From the NCBI RefSeq assembly GCF_014217545.1, contig NZ_CP043178.1:682001-746000 (forward strand): DNA of 64,000 nucleotides, given 5' to 3'. The first letter of the stretch is position 1; every line of letters begins with the position of its first letter. The notes below the pieces were generated by a model. It worked only from the letters and a program-made list of their open reading frames with translations. It did no database searches and had not been told where the DNA came from. This stretch comes from Pseudarthrobacter sp. NBSH8. Its GTDB lineage: Bacteria; Actinomycetota; Actinomycetes; Actinomycetales; Micrococcaceae. Both the position numbers and the translations under genes were made by a program. Below are positions 7,625-16,559 of the stretch, one piece after another.

Positions 7625-9190
7625 TCAGCAGACCGTGTTGTCGGTGGGAACCGTTCCGTCCACTAGGTACTTGTCCACGGCATCTTCGAGGCAGCTGTTG
7701 GCCCGGCCGTAGGCAGTGTGGCCCTCTCCCTGCCAAGTCAGGAGCGAGGCGTTGCCCAACTGCTTGCGCAGGGACGCCGCCCATTCCACGGGGGTGGCAG
7801 GGTCTCCGGTGGTTCCGACAACTACGATCGGGGCTTCACCGGCATATTCCACCGGGGCAGGAGTCCGCAGGTTTTTGTACGGCCAGTCCAAACAGTTGGT
7901 GCCGCCGTAGGCGAAGAAGTAGCCCAGAGTGGGGGAGGCCTGCATAAGCCGTTGTTGTTCGGCGCGCATCCCGGCCGTGTCGGACACCATGGGGTAGTCC
8001 AGGCAGTTGATGGCGCCAAAGGCGAAGGTCGAGTTGGACGTGTACTTCCCGTCGGCGCCGCGGTCAGCGCCGAGGTCCGCCAGACGGAGCATCAGGCTCA
8101 CATCGCCCGTAGTGGCGGCCTCCAGGGCCTGGGTCAGGGCCGGCCAGCTCTGGTCGTTATACAGCGGGGTGATGAGGCCACTGACGAACATCGTGGCGTT
8201 CACCAGGCGGCCGTCCTTGGCAAGCCTGGGTGTCGCCTGGACGGCGTTGATGATGTCGCGGATCTGCTGGACGCCGCTGTCCACATTCCCGGTGAGCGGA
8301 CATGAGGATTCCTGCTGGCAGCTGGCCACATAGGCCCTGATGGCCTTCTCGAAGGCCACTGCCTGGCCGCTGGTCAGCTCCTCGTTGCTGATGGAAGGAT
8401 CCAAGGCACCATCGAGGACCATCCGGCCCACATTGTCCGGGAACAGCGAGGCGTAAGTGGAACCAAGGAAGGTGCCGTAGGAGTACCCCAGGTAATTGAG
8501 CTTCGCGTCGTTGACCACAGCCCGCAGGACGTCCAGGTCCTTGGCCGCGCTGACCGTGTCCACGTGGCCCATTACAGGACCAGTCTTTTCGGCGCACTGC
8601 TCGGCGATGGCCTTGTTGTCAGCCAACGCGGCGGCCAGCCCGGCGTCGGTATCCAGGGCGTAGACCTTGGTCCGTGACGCGTCCCGTTCGGCATCCGTCA
8701 GGCAGGTCACCGGGGCGGAGCGTTTGACGCCGCGCGGGTCGAATCCCACCAGGTCGTAGCTGGCTCGGACGGACTGCGAGAAGTGCGTTCCTGCCGCATC
8801 CTTGACGAAGTCGTAGCCGGACCCGCCCGGACCGCCAGGATTGACCAGCAGGCTGCCTGTCTTCTTGCCCGTGCTGGGAGCACGCAGCGCAGCTATCTGG
8901 ATCGTGTCGCCATCCGGCTTCGCGTAGTCGATGGGCACGGTGACCTTGGCGCACTGGAAGCCGTTTTCGCAAGGCTCCCACACGACCTCCTGGGCATAGA
9001 AGGCATCCAATCCGGCGGGCGCGGACGCCACGATGGACGGGTCTGCCTTTGCCGTAGCAGGGGCTGCGGCCGGGGTATCCCTGCCCAGGAGGCTGCACGA
9101 GGCCAGCGTCAGGGCCAGGATCAGGGCGCCGGCAGCCCGCAGCCCAATCACCAGGGATCGGGAGCGTGGGGGCAGGGGGCGTGCAGTCAT
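7625..9190 (-). CDS. Secreted alpha/beta hydrolase, TAP-type peptidase lipoprotein
   Basis: A 521-residue exported hydrolase. The N-terminus is a lipoprotein signal with LTLASC (Cys32). The alpha/beta hydrolase core contains LLVNPGGPGGSG (about 114-125, oxyanion region), the nucleophile elbow GYSYG (Ser237), TTGDPATP near the C-terminus (acid Asp region) and GEGHTAYG (His). A TAP-like C-terminal domain completes the family pattern of tripeptidyl aminopeptidases such as Streptomyces SlpD/SlpE and Mycobacterium CaeA/Hip1. The likely role is extracellular cleavage of peptides or esters at the cell surface. It lies 21 bases after holB in the same direction, so it may be read from the tmk-holB unit. 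Confidence 0.88.
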   Translation of the reverse strand: MTARPLPPRSRSLVIGLRAAGALILALTLASCSLLGRDTPAAAPATAKADPSIVASAPAGLDAFYAQEVVWEPCENGFQCAKVTVPIDYAKPDGDTIQIAALRAPSTGKKTGSLLVNPGGPGGSGYDFVKDAAGTHFSQSVRASYDLVGFDPRGVKRSAPVTCLTDAERDASRTKVYALDTDAGLAAALADNKAIAEQCAEKTGPVMGHVDTVSAAKDLDVLRAVVNDAKLNYLGYSYGTFLGSTYASLFPDNVGRMVLDGALDPSISNEELTSGQAVAFEKAIRAYVASCQQESSCPLTGNVDSGVQQIRDIINAVQATPRLAKDGRLVNATMFVSGLITPLYNDQSWPALTQALEAATTGDVSLMLRLADLGADRGADGKYTSNSTFAFGAINCLDYPMVSDTAGMRAEQQRLMQASPTLGYFFAYGGTNCLDWPYKNLRTPAPVEYAGEAPIVVVGTTGDPATPVEWAASLRKQLGNASLLTWQGEGHTAYGRANSCLEDAVDKYLVDGTVPTDNTVC

Positions 9191-9211
9191 CGAGCGGTCT
9201 CCTAGTAGTTG

Positions 9212-10354
9212 CTAGATCAGGCTGGCTGCCATCGACTCAATGGTCAATAGCGGAGCAACGTTAGTGGTGGTAATTCGTTGGCGGGCTTTGTTGATCGCGT
9301 CCATGCGGGCGAGGGTGGTCTCCGGGGCAGACCGGGCAGCGAATTCCTCCAGCTCACCCCTGAGCTCAACGTTCACCAACTCCACGGCGTTCCCGAACTG
9401 GATGATCAGCACATCCCGGTAGAACGAGAGGAGGTCCGTCAGTGTCCGGTCCAGGGAGTCCGTGATGGATCGCTTGGCCCGCCGTTTCTGGTCGTCTTCC
9501 AACTGCCTGACCTGGCTGCGCAGCGATGGCGGGAGCATCCCTGACTCCGGGGCGCCCAGGGTGGCCAGCAGCGCAGCCCTCTCGGCGGCGTCGCGCTCTT
9601 CATTGGAACTGCTGGCTTCCGCGGTGGCGATCTTCACCAGCTTGTCCGCCATCATCACCGCCGCGGTCACGCCGCGCAGACCCAGCGGGAATCGCACGGT
9701 TTCCAGCCGGCGTTCCCTCGCTTCAGGGTCCCGCGCCAGCCGGCGGGCGATCCCCACATGGCTTTGCGCCGCGCGGGCCGCGCGTTCGGCGAGGACCGGG
9801 TCCACCCCGTCGCGCTTGACCAGCAAAGCGGCGACGTCGGCGGCCGGGGGAAGGCGCAGGGCCACAGCGCGGCAGCGCGAACGGATGGTCACCAGGACGT
9901 CAGCGGGCGACGGTGCGCACAGCATCCAGATGGTCCGCGGAGTGGGTTCCTCGATGGCCTTCAGCAACACATTGGTGGTCCGCTCGGCCATGCGGTCGGC
10001 GTCTTCCACCACAATGATGCGCCAGCGCCCGGAAGACGGCCGGTTGCCGGCCTTGGAGACCAGGTCGCGGGCTTCATCGATGGTGATGGTGACCTTCTCG
10101 GTCCTGACGTACGTCACGTCCGAATGGGTCTCGCCGAGGATGGTCAGGCAGGCTGGACACTCGCCGCAGCCGCGCCTGGCGACGTCGTCCTGGTCGCAGT
10201 TGAGGGCCGCCGCGAAGGCCTTCGCGGCGTTGGAACGCCCGGAGCCGGGCGGGCCCGTGAACAGCCAGGCATGGGTCAGTCCCTCTCCCCGCGAGGCCTG
10301 CCGGAGCTGTTCGACGACGGCGGGCTGGCCCTGAAGGTCGTCCCAGACAGTCAC
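9212..10354 (-). CDS. holB: DNA polymerase III clamp loader subunit delta'
   Basis: A 380-residue AAA+ protein of the replication clamp loader. The start MTVWDDLQGQ is followed by GPPGSGRS at 34-41, where the Walker A lysine is replaced by Arg, as expected for a delta' subunit that does not hydrolyse ATP. Four cysteines at about 53, 63, 66 and 69 form the zinc module. The sensor region (MLCAPSPADVLVTIRSRCR) lies at about 144-162. The C-terminal collar domain follows. Its start overlaps the tmk stop by 4 bases (ATGA), the common actinobacterial tmk-holB arrangement. Confidence 0.93.
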   Translation of the reverse strand: MTVWDDLQGQPAVVEQLRQASRGEGLTHAWLFTGPPGSGRSNAAKAFAAALNCDQDDVARRGCGECPACLTILGETHSDVTYVRTEKVTITIDEARDLVSKAGNRPSSGRWRIIVVEDADRMAERTTNVLLKAIEEPTPRTIWMLCAPSPADVLVTIRSRCRAVALRLPPAADVAALLVKRDGVDPVLAERAARAAQSHVGIARRLARDPEARERRLETVRFPLGLRGVTAAVMMADKLVKIATAEASSSNEERDAAERAALLATLGAPESGMLPPSLRSQVRQLEDDQKRRAKRSITDSLDRTLTDLLSFYRDVLIIQFGNAVELVNVELRGELEEFAARSAPETTLARMDAINKARQRITTTNVAPLLTIESMAASLI

Positions 10355-11007
10355 GCGGCGCCCCGGCCTGCAGACGCGAGCAGGGCATCCACCCGGGTGA
10401 GGATGCGCGCGGCCAGTTCGGCGACAGGCAGGTCCGCCGGAAGGACCAGGTACGTCGCCGGCCGGCCGGCGGCCAGTTCGAGGAACGCTCCGCGGATTGT
10501 TGAATGGAACTCATCGGCCTCTGACTCAAGGCGGTCTTCGGCGGCGTCGCCGGCTGTGCGGCGGCGGCGGCCGTCAGCGGGATCCACGTCCAACAACACC
10601 GTGAGATCGGGCTGCAGCTCCGACGTCGCCCATTCGTTGAGGGTACGCACGGCATCGGTACCCAGATCCCGGCCGGCCCCCTGGTACGCCACGGACGAAT
10701 CAATGTAACGGTCCGTCAGGACAACATCGCCGCGTGCCAGCGCCGGGCGGATGACCTGGCTGGAATGGGCTGCGCGGGAGGCGGCGAAGATGAGGGCTTC
10801 GGTGTGGGCGTCTATGTGGCCGTGGCCGTGGTCCAGGACCAGGGAACGCAGTTTTTCGCCAATGGGCGTCCCGCCGGGTTCGCGGGTCCGCAGGACCGTC
10901 AGTCCACGTGATTCCAGGGTTTCGGCAAGTCTGGCAGCCTGGGTGGACTTGCCGGCGCCGTCGCCGCCCTCGAAGGCGATGAAAAGTCCAGGGCTGTTGG
11001 TGGTCAC
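10351..11007 (-). CDS. tmk: Thymidylate kinase
   Basis: A 218-residue kinase that phosphorylates dTMP to dTDP. The P-loop GGDGAGKST is at residues 14-22 and the DR(Y/H)-type motif DRYIDSSVAYQGAGR is at about 97-111, with REPGGTPIGE near 42-51. Its length is normal. It overlaps holB by 4 bases and is transcribed away from the metB-like gene, leaving a 53-base divergent interval. Confidence 0.95.
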   Translation of the reverse strand: MTTNSPGLFIAFEGGDGAGKSTQAARLAETLESRGLTVLRTREPGGTPIGEKLRSLVLDHGHGHIDAHTEALIFAASRAAHSSQVIRPALARGDVVLTDRYIDSSVAYQGAGRDLGTDAVRTLNEWATSELQPDLTVLLDVDPADGRRRRTAGDAAEDRLESEADEFHSTIRGAFLELAAGRPATYLVLPADLPVAELAARILTRVDALLASAGRGAA

Positions 11008-11060
11008 TGCTCAAGACTACCGACTTCGGACGCCGCCGCACGTCCAAGTACGCTTTCTCC

Positions 11061-12251
11061 ATGAGTCTCTCGGAACAGTACGCAGCCTCCCTGTCGGCCG
11101 AAACCATGGTGGTTGCCGCCGGCCGGCCGCCGCGTGAGCGGGACGAGCCCGTCAACCCGCCCATCGTGCTGTCCTCGACATACTTCGGCACTGGAGAGCT
11201 GGGCGACGGGGACCGGGGCTACGGCCGCTACTCCAATCCCACGTGGGATCCCTTTGAGGAGGCCCTGGGCCAGCTTGAAGGGTCCGACCTGCCCGCCCTG
11301 CTTTACGCATCCGGACTTGCGGCCGTCAGTTCCGCGCTGTCCCTGCTGCCCGCCGGAGGTGTCCTGGTGATGCCGTCGCACAGCTACGCGGGCTCGCTGG
11401 TGATGGCCACGGAGCTGGCGCAGAAGGGCTTCCTGGAACTGCGGATTGTGGATATCGCGGACACAGACGCGGTCAAAGCACAGCTCGCCCCGCAGGGCCC
11501 GGACGCCAAGGCAGCCGGGATGCTGTGGCTTGAGAGCCCCACCAACCCCATGCTGGGCATCGCCGATATCCGGGAACTTACTGCGGCTGCCCATCGGGTG
11601 GGCGCCATTGTGGTGACAGACAATACGTTCTCCACGCCACTGGTCCAGCTGCCGCTAAGCCTGGGTTCCGATGTCGTTCTTCACTCGGTGACCAAATACC
11701 TGGCCGGGCACTCCGACGTCGTCCTCGGTGCACTGGTGACCTCCAACCCCGACATCCGGGCAGCGCTGTTGCACCACCGCATCATCCACGGCGGTATTGC
11801 CGGGCCGTTCGAGGCATGGCTGGCACTGCGCGGGCTGCGGACGCTTGCCCTGCGTGTTGAAAGGTCGCAGGCGTCCGCCGCGGTCCTGGCCGAACGCCTC
11901 AGCGTGCACCCACTCATCGACAGCATCCGGTTCCCGGGCCTGCCCGCGGATCCCGGCCACGAACGGGCCAAGACCCAGATGACGGGGTTCGGTTCGATTG
12001 TGTGCGTGCAGATCGCGCCCGTTGCCGGCCTGAGCGGTGCGGATGCCGCGGACAAACTGGTCCGCGCGCTGCAGCTCTGGCTCCCGGCGACATCCCTGGG
12101 CGGGGTGGAATCGCTGATCGAACGGCGCCGCCGCCACTCCGCTGAGCCGCTGAGTGTTCCGGACAATCTGGTGCGCCTGAGCGTCGGCATTGAGAATATT
12201 GAGGACCTCTGGGCCGATTTGAAGCAGGCACTGGACTCGCTGGACCGCTAG
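11061..12251 (+). CDS. metB: Cystathionine gamma-synthase-like PLP enzyme
   Basis: A 396-residue PLP-dependent enzyme of the Cys/Met metabolism family. Active-site features: YGRYSNPTWDPFEEALG (55-71), the phosphate-binding YASGLAAVSS (82-91), ESPTNPMLG (158-166), DNTFSTP (187-193) and the Schiff-base lysine in SVTKYLAGHSD (Lys212). Family members make or break cystathionine or homocysteine thioethers. The choice between gamma-synthase and gamma-lyase cannot be made from the sequence alone. The start follows TACGCTTTCTCC with no strong Shine-Dalgarno. A DUF2516 gene begins 9 bases after the stop. Confidence 0.85.
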   Translation: MSLSEQYAASLSAETMVVAAGRPPRERDEPVNPPIVLSSTYFGTGELGDGDRGYGRYSNPTWDPFEEALGQLEGSDLPALLYASGLAAVSSALSLLPAGGVLVMPSHSYAGSLVMATELAQKGFLELRIVDIADTDAVKAQLAPQGPDAKAAGMLWLESPTNPMLGIADIRELTAAAHRVGAIVVTDNTFSTPLVQLPLSLGSDVVLHSVTKYLAGHSDVVLGALVTSNPDIRAALLHHRIIHGGIAGPFEAWLALRGLRTLALRVERSQASAAVLAERLSVHPLIDSIRFPGLPADPGHERAKTQMTGFGSIVCVQIAPVAGLSGADAADKLVRALQLWLPATSLGGVESLIERRRRHSAEPLSVPDNLVRLSVGIENIEDLWADLKQALDSLDR

Positions 12252-12260
12252 GCTTGGACG

Positions 12261-12611
12261 GTGGACGGTGAACTGATAATTCGGCCTGTAGAGCTGGCAG
12301 TGTTTTTTATCCTTGCCCTGGTGGCATTCGGACTTGAAGCGTGGGCTCTGCTGGACTGCGTCCGGCACAAGTCCGCCGCCTTTGAAGCGACCGGCAAACG
12401 AACCAAGACCTTCTGGCTGGCACTGACCGGCGGCGCCACCATGATCGGCGCCATCTCGCTCTTCAGCGGCGGCGGAATCTTCGGCACACTCGGCCTCTTT
12501 GGGCTCGCGGCCGTGGTCTCAGCCGCGGTGTACCTCGCCGACGTCCGGCCGGCGGTCAAGGACGCGGGCCGCGGCGGCAGCCGCAACACGGGGCCCTACG
12601 GCGGCTGGTAG
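12261..12611 (+). CDS. DUF2516 membrane protein
   Basis: A 116-residue small membrane protein starting at GTG 12261, with about three hydrophobic helices (11-30, 50-70, 74-92) separated by the cytoplasmic loop DCVRHKSAAFEATGKRTK. This matches DUF2516, an actinobacterial family of unknown function. The C-terminus (GRGGSRNTGPYGGW) is polar and Gly-rich. It begins 9 bases after the metB-like gene and is probably co-transcribed. Confidence 0.85.
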   Translation: MDGELIIRPVELAVFFILALVAFGLEAWALLDCVRHKSAAFEATGKRTKTFWLALTGGATMIGAISLFSGGGIFGTLGLFGLAAVVSAAVYLADVRPAVKDAGRGGSRNTGPYGGW

Positions 12612-12681
12612 GCCCCACCGGCCCCCTCAGCTCGCAAGCTCGCTCAGGGAACCCTGCCGGCGTGGGCCCACCGGCCGCCAA

Positions 12682-13542
12682 CTAACCCAGCGGCGCCACT
12701 GCATCCCAGGCCACCGTCAGTTCGCCCAGGCGCCACCGCGACGGCCCGTCTTGAACCGGCCACCCGCCGTCGAGCAGTGCCTTGCACATGGCGTGCCAGC
12801 GCTGCCTGTTGCCGAATGACGCGAGCGGCGCCGACTCCAGCCAGGCGCGGTCCATGGCTTGCATCAGCCGGTGGACAGGCTCACCCGGAACGTTGCGGTG
12901 GATCAGCACCTTCGGCAGCCGCTCGGCAATTTCCGATGGCAGGTCAAAGCTGCCGAACCGCACGGACATGCTCAGGGACAACGGGCGCTTGGCGTCGAGG
13001 GCAACCCACGTCACACGCCGCCCGATCTCATCGCAGGTCCCGTCGATAAAGAGCCCGCCGGGGGCGAGCCGGCCCTGGACCAGCCGCCAGATCCCCGCCA
13101 CGTCAGCCTCTTCGTACTGCCGCAGGACGTTGAACGCGCGGACCAACACCGGGCGCCCGGGCAGCGGCAACTCGAAACCGCCCACCTGGAAGCTCAGGCC
13201 GGGCCTTTCGAGCCTTTTGGCCACCCGGACGCGCTCCGGCTCGATTTCGATGCCACACACCCGCACGTCCGGCCGGACGGCGCGGAGGCGTTCAAAGAGT
13301 TCGACGGCGGTGGCCGGCGTTGCGCCGTAGCCCAGGTCAACCACGAGTGGGTCTTCGGCGGCGCGCAGGCGCCAGGCCTGGGGGCCGGCGAGCCAGCGGT
13401 CCACCCGCCGCATCCTGTTGGGATTGGTGGTGCCCCGGGTGACGTTTCCAACAGGTTTGCCTGGCCTGGCGGGTTTGGCCGGCCCGCCGGCGGTCCTGCC
13501 CGAGATCTGGGCGTTTGCCACCCGTTCAGCTTTTTGCACCAC
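12682..13542 (-). CDS. Class I SAM-dependent methyltransferase
   Basis: A 286-residue protein with a basic Gly/Pro-rich N-terminus (1-45) and a Rossmann methyltransferase core: motif I VVDLGYGATPATAVELF (66-82), an acidic strand end in VCGIEIEPERVRVAK (about 93-107), and later motifs AFNVLRQYEE and GRLAPGGLFIDGTCDEIGR. No substrate can be assigned. It is divergent from gpmA, with a large inverted repeat between them. Confidence 0.82.
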   Translation of the reverse strand: MVQKAERVANAQISGRTAGGPAKPARPGKPVGNVTRGTTNPNRMRRVDRWLAGPQAWRLRAAEDPLVVDLGYGATPATAVELFERLRAVRPDVRVCGIEIEPERVRVAKRLERPGLSFQVGGFELPLPGRPVLVRAFNVLRQYEEADVAGIWRLVQGRLAPGGLFIDGTCDEIGRRVTWVALDAKRPLSLSMSVRFGSFDLPSEIAERLPKVLIHRNVPGEPVHRLMQAMDRAWLESAPLASFGNRQRWHAMCKALLDGGWPVQDGPSRWRLGELTVAWDAVAPLG

Positions 13543-13559
13543 CGCCCCACTGTATCTTC

Positions 13560-13622
13560 CAACGCGGGGTCACTTACGGCCTATCCAACGCTCCGCCATG
13601 GGCCGTAAGTGACCCCGCGTTG
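13560..13622. repeat. Long inverted repeat between divergent methyltransferase and gpmA genes
   Basis: Two 22-base arms, 13560-13581 and 13601-13622, are perfect reverse complements (left arm CAACGCGGGGTCACTTACGG plus CC) around a 19-base spacer. There is no T-tract on either side and both adjacent genes point away from it, so it is not an ordinary terminator. It may be a REP-type genomic palindrome or an operator. Confidence 0.85.
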
Positions 13623-13672
13623 CAGAACGTAACGCCCGGCGGTGTCTCGGCGGATCAATTAGGATAAAAATC

Positions 13673-14419
13673 ATGACTTACAAGCTGATTCTGCTGCGCC
13701 ACGGCCACAGCGAATGGAACGCCAAGAACCTGTTCACCGGCTGGGTGGACGTTGACCTGAACGACCAGGGCCGCGAGGAAGCAGCACGCGGCGGCGAGCT
13801 CCTGGTTGAGAACGATCTTCTCCCGGATGTCCTCTACACCTCGCTCCTGAAGCGGGCCATCAACACCGCCAACATCTCCCTGGACAAGGCCGACCGCGGC
13901 TGGATCCCCGTCAAGCGGGACTGGCGCCTGAACGAACGCCACTACGGCGCCCTGCAGGGCAAGGACAAGGCACAGACCCTGGCCGAATACGGCGAGGACC
14001 AGTTCATGGAATGGCGCCGGTCCTACGACACCCCGCCGCCGCCCCTGGCCGACGACTCCGAGTTTTCGCAGGCCCGGGACCCCCGTTACGCGGACCTCGG
14101 CGACTCACTGCCCCGCACCGAGTGCCTCAAGGATGTACTGGTCCGCCTGCTTCCTTACTGGGAATCAGATATCAAGGAAGACCTCAAGGCCGGCAAAACG
14201 GTCCTGGTCACCGCCCACGGCAACTCGCTGCGCGCCCTGGTCAAGCACCTGGACGGCATCAGCGACGACGCCATCGCCAGCCTGAACATCCCCACGGGTA
14301 TCCCGCTGGTCTACGACCTGGACGAGGACTTCCAGCCGGTCAAGCCGGGCGGCACCTACCTGGACCCGGACGCCGCTGCGGAAGCCATCCTGGCAGTGGC
14401 CAACCAGGGAAAGAAATAG
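13673..14419 (+). CDS. gpmA: 2,3-bisphosphoglycerate-dependent phosphoglycerate mutase
   Basis: A 248-residue glycolytic enzyme interconverting 3- and 2-phosphoglycerate. The phosphohistidine motif [10 protein letters not shown] (His10) is at the N-terminus, the active-site segment [15 protein letters not shown] at about 83-97 and the second histidine in [16 protein letters not shown] at about 182-197. Full length. An AGGATAAAAATC leader precedes the ATG. Its closeness to phoU and senX3-regX3 matches the gpm-senX3-regX3 neighbourhood known in mycobacteria. Confidence 0.96.
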   Translation: MTYKLILLRHGHSEWNAKNLFTGWVDVDLNDQGREEAARGGELLVENDLLPDVLYTSLLKRAINTANISLDKADRGWIPVKRDWRLNERHYGALQGKDKAQTLAEYGEDQFMEWRRSYDTPPPPLADDSEFSQARDPRYADLGDSLPRTECLKDVLVRLLPYWESDIKEDLKAGKTVLVTAHGNSLRALVKHLDGISDDAIASLNIPTGIPLVYDLDEDFQPVKPGGTYLDPDAAAEAILAVANQGKK

Positions 14420-14433
14420 AGCAACAGTTAAAG

Positions 14434-14478
14434 TTCGACGGCGGGTCGGTCACCTCAGGTGACCGACCCGCCGTCGAA
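14434..14478. terminator. Bidirectional terminator between gpmA and phoU
   Basis: A perfect 21-base-arm hairpin from TTCGACGGCGGGTCGGTCAC to its complement, with a TCA loop. It sits between convergent genes, 14 bases after the gpmA stop and 16 before the phoU stop. Confidence 0.9.
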
Positions 14479-14494
14479 TGTGGTTCCGGAGCGG

Positions 14495-15148
14495 CTAGAA
14501 GCCCTGCGGCTGCCATTCGCCGGTGACCAGGTATGTGACCTTGCGGGCCACCGACACGCCGTGGTCGGCGAAGCGTTCGAAGTAGCGGCTCGCAAGGGCC
14601 ACATCCACCGTGGTGGCGGGGGACTCGGCCCAGTCCGGCGCGGCGATCGCCTTGAAGACGCTCAGGTGAAGGTCGTCGATGGTGCTGTTGGCCTTGAGGA
14701 TGTCGCGGGCTACTTCGAGGTCCCGGGACTCCAGCAGCACGATGAGCTTGTCCGCGATCAGTTGGTCCTGCTCGGCCATTTTGTTAAACGTGTCCGTCAT
14801 GGAGGCGGGAATCACAGTCGACGGGAAGCGCAGCCGGGCCAGCTGGGCGATGTGGCGGGCCAGGTCACCCATCCGCTCCAGGGAAGCGCTCATGCGCAGG
14901 GAGCCCACGATCATCCGCAGATCGCTGGCCACCGGCCCCTGCAGGGCAAGGATATCGATGGCACGCTCATCGAGACTGGTCTGCAAAAAGTCGATACGGG
15001 CGTCCGCGGCAATGACGTCCTCCGCCAGATCAACGTCGGCAACCTGGAAGGACGTAGCGGCCTTCCCCATTGCCTCGCTGACCAGCTTCGAAATCTCCAC
15101 CAGCTGCTCACCCACCTGGGTCAGCTCTTCCTGAAAAACCTTACGCAC
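14495..15148 (-). CDS. phoU: Phosphate transport system regulatory protein PhoU
   Basis: A 217-residue protein made of two three-helix PhoU repeats, each with the metal-binding signature: ADARIDFLQTSLDERAIDIL (about 48-67) and the later STIDDLHLSVF region. PhoU represses the phosphate two-component system when phosphate is plentiful. The adjacent divergent senX3-regX3 are its expected partners. Upstream are 11-base-periodic PHO-type repeats (15242-15281) and a TTATAC -10 element on this strand, so phoU is likely under RegX3 control. Confidence 0.95.
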   Translation of the reverse strand: MRKVFQEELTQVGEQLVEISKLVSEAMGKAATSFQVADVDLAEDVIAADARIDFLQTSLDERAIDILALQGPVASDLRMIVGSLRMSASLERMGDLARHIAQLARLRFPSTVIPASMTDTFNKMAEQDQLIADKLIVLLESRDLEVARDILKANSTIDDLHLSVFKAIAAPDWAESPATTVDVALASRYFERFADHGVSVARKVTYLVTGEWQPQGF

Positions 15149-15221
15149 GTGGGCGTCCTTTCTTTGGAACTCCGCCCCTCAGGTGGCAGACGGAACTCTT
15201 GTCGCCATTCGGCACTCCAAC

Positions 15222-15281
15222 GTATAACTCTGTCAGCGTCCGGTAAACGTTTAGTCGCTTGTAGATGAACGTTAGTTGAAC
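15222..15281 (-). promoter_or_regulatory. PHO box and -10 element for phoU
   Basis: On the plus strand, 7-base units spaced exactly 11 bases read GGTAAAC (15242), AGTCGCT (15253, degenerate), GATGAAC (15264) and GTTGAAC (15275). Read toward phoU they are GTTCAAC, GTTCATC, a degenerate unit and GTTTACC, resembling the GTTCACC direct repeats bound by PhoP/RegX3-type regulators. A -10-like TTATAC (complement of 15222-15227) lies 14 bases further on, so the box overlaps the -35 position, as in activated Pho promoters. Confidence 0.65.
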
Positions 15282-15341
15282 CGTCTCCCCTTCGGCCCAA
15301 GACGAACCGTCCGGCCATGAACCACGGCCTAAGCTGGAGCT

Positions 15342-16559
15342 GTGGATCCTATGCTCATCGGTGTCATCGCCGGCCTGGTCGGCCTGTCACTCGGCACTTT
15401 TGGCGTGCTTGCCTTCAGGCTCAGTGAAAAGCAGCGCAAGCTTGTCGACGTCGACATGGACGAACCTGCCTTGCCTGCCGGCGCCGCGGAGGTGCTGGCC
15501 GTGGTCGGACGGGCTTTTGTAGTGGTGGACGCCGTGGACGGTGTGGTGCGGGCCAGCCCCGCAGCCTACGCGTACGGCCTGGTACGCGGCCACACGGTGG
15601 TCCACAAGGAGCTGCTGGACATGACTGCCGGAGTGCGCCGCGACGGCGTGATTCTGGAGAAAAAGCTGGAACTGCCGCGTGGCCCGCTGGGCCAGGGAAC
15701 CATCGTCGTGCAGGTCCGGGCAGCCATGCTCGGCGAGGAATATATCGTCCTGCTGGCCGACGACCGCACCGAAATCACCCGCACCGAAGAGATCCGCAAC
15801 GACTTTGTGGCCAACGTGTCCCACGAGCTGAAGACCCCGGTGGGCGCAATTTCCCTGCTGGCCGAGGCGCTGGAGTCCTCAGCCGACGACGAAGAAGCGG
15901 TTCGCCGTTTCGCCAAGCGGATGCACAAGGAATCGGGCCGGCTGGCTGCTCTGGTCCAGGACATCATCGAACTTTCCCGCCTCCAGGGTGCCAGCGTCTC
16001 CCAGGAGGGCAAGGCAGTGGACATCAACACGGTCATCACCGAAGCAGTGGACCGCTCCCAGCTCCCCGCCGAAAGCAAGAACATCCGGATCGTGGTGGGT
16101 GACCGGGTTGAAGCAACTGTCTTCGGCGACCGGGACCTGCTGGTGACCGCACTGCGTAACCTGATCGACAACGCCATCCGCTACTCCCCGGAAAACACCA
16201 GGGTGGGCGTGGGCGTCCGGTCCAAGGAGGGGCTGATTGCCGTTTCCGTCACGGACCAGGGTGAGGGCCTGGCCCCGGAGGACCAGGAGCGCGTGTTTGA
16301 GCGCTTCTACCGGGTGGATGCGGCGCGTTCGCGCCACACGGGCGGAACAGGCCTGGGCCTGAGCATTGTCAAGCACGTGGCCTCCAACCACGGCGGTGAA
16401 GTGACCTTGTGGTCCCGGCCCGGCCAGGGGTCCACGTTCACCCTGCGGCTGCCTGAGATGGAAAGCCGGGACGAACCGGATACTGCAGGTGCCAAACAAC
16501 GAGTCGTACCCGAGCGTGTTAAAGAACGCGGCGTACATGAGCAAGGAGCCAGCTCTTGA
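15342..16559 (+). CDS. senX3: Phosphate-sensing sensor histidine kinase SenX3
   Basis: A 405-residue kinase with one membrane anchor (about 4-26), a PAS-like sensor segment (about 48-145), a HisKA domain with NVSHELKTPVGA (His161) and a HATPase domain with the N box LIDNAIRYSP, G1 box VTDQGEGL, GGTGLGLSIVKHVASNHGGE and the final FTLRLP. GTG at 15342 is used here; ATG at 15351 is also possible. It overlaps regX3 by 4 bases and is divergent from phoU. By homology with mycobacterial SenX3 it phosphorylates RegX3 when phosphate is scarce. Confidence 0.93.
   Translation: MDPMLIGVIAGLVGLSLGTFGVLAFRLSEKQRKLVDVDMDEPALPAGAAEVLAVVGRAFVVVDAVDGVVRASPAAYAYGLVRGHTVVHKELLDMTAGVRRDGVILEKKLELPRGPLGQGTIVVQVRAAMLGEEYIVLLADDRTEITRTEEIRNDFVANVSHELKTPVGAISLLAEALESSADDEEAVRRFAKRMHKESGRLAALVQDIIELSRLQGASVSQEGKAVDINTVITEAVDRSQLPAESKNIRIVVGDRVEATVFGDRDLLVTALRNLIDNAIRYSPENTRVGVGVRSKEGLIAVSVTDQGEGLAPEDQERVFERFYRVDAARSRHTGGTGLGLSIVKHVASNHGGEVTLWSRPGQGSTFTLRLPEMESRDEPDTAGAKQRVVPERVKERGVHEQGASS

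Noticed and set aside
13560..13622. Inverted repeat read as a terminator
   Set aside because: Both flanking genes start, rather than end, here and there is no T-tract.
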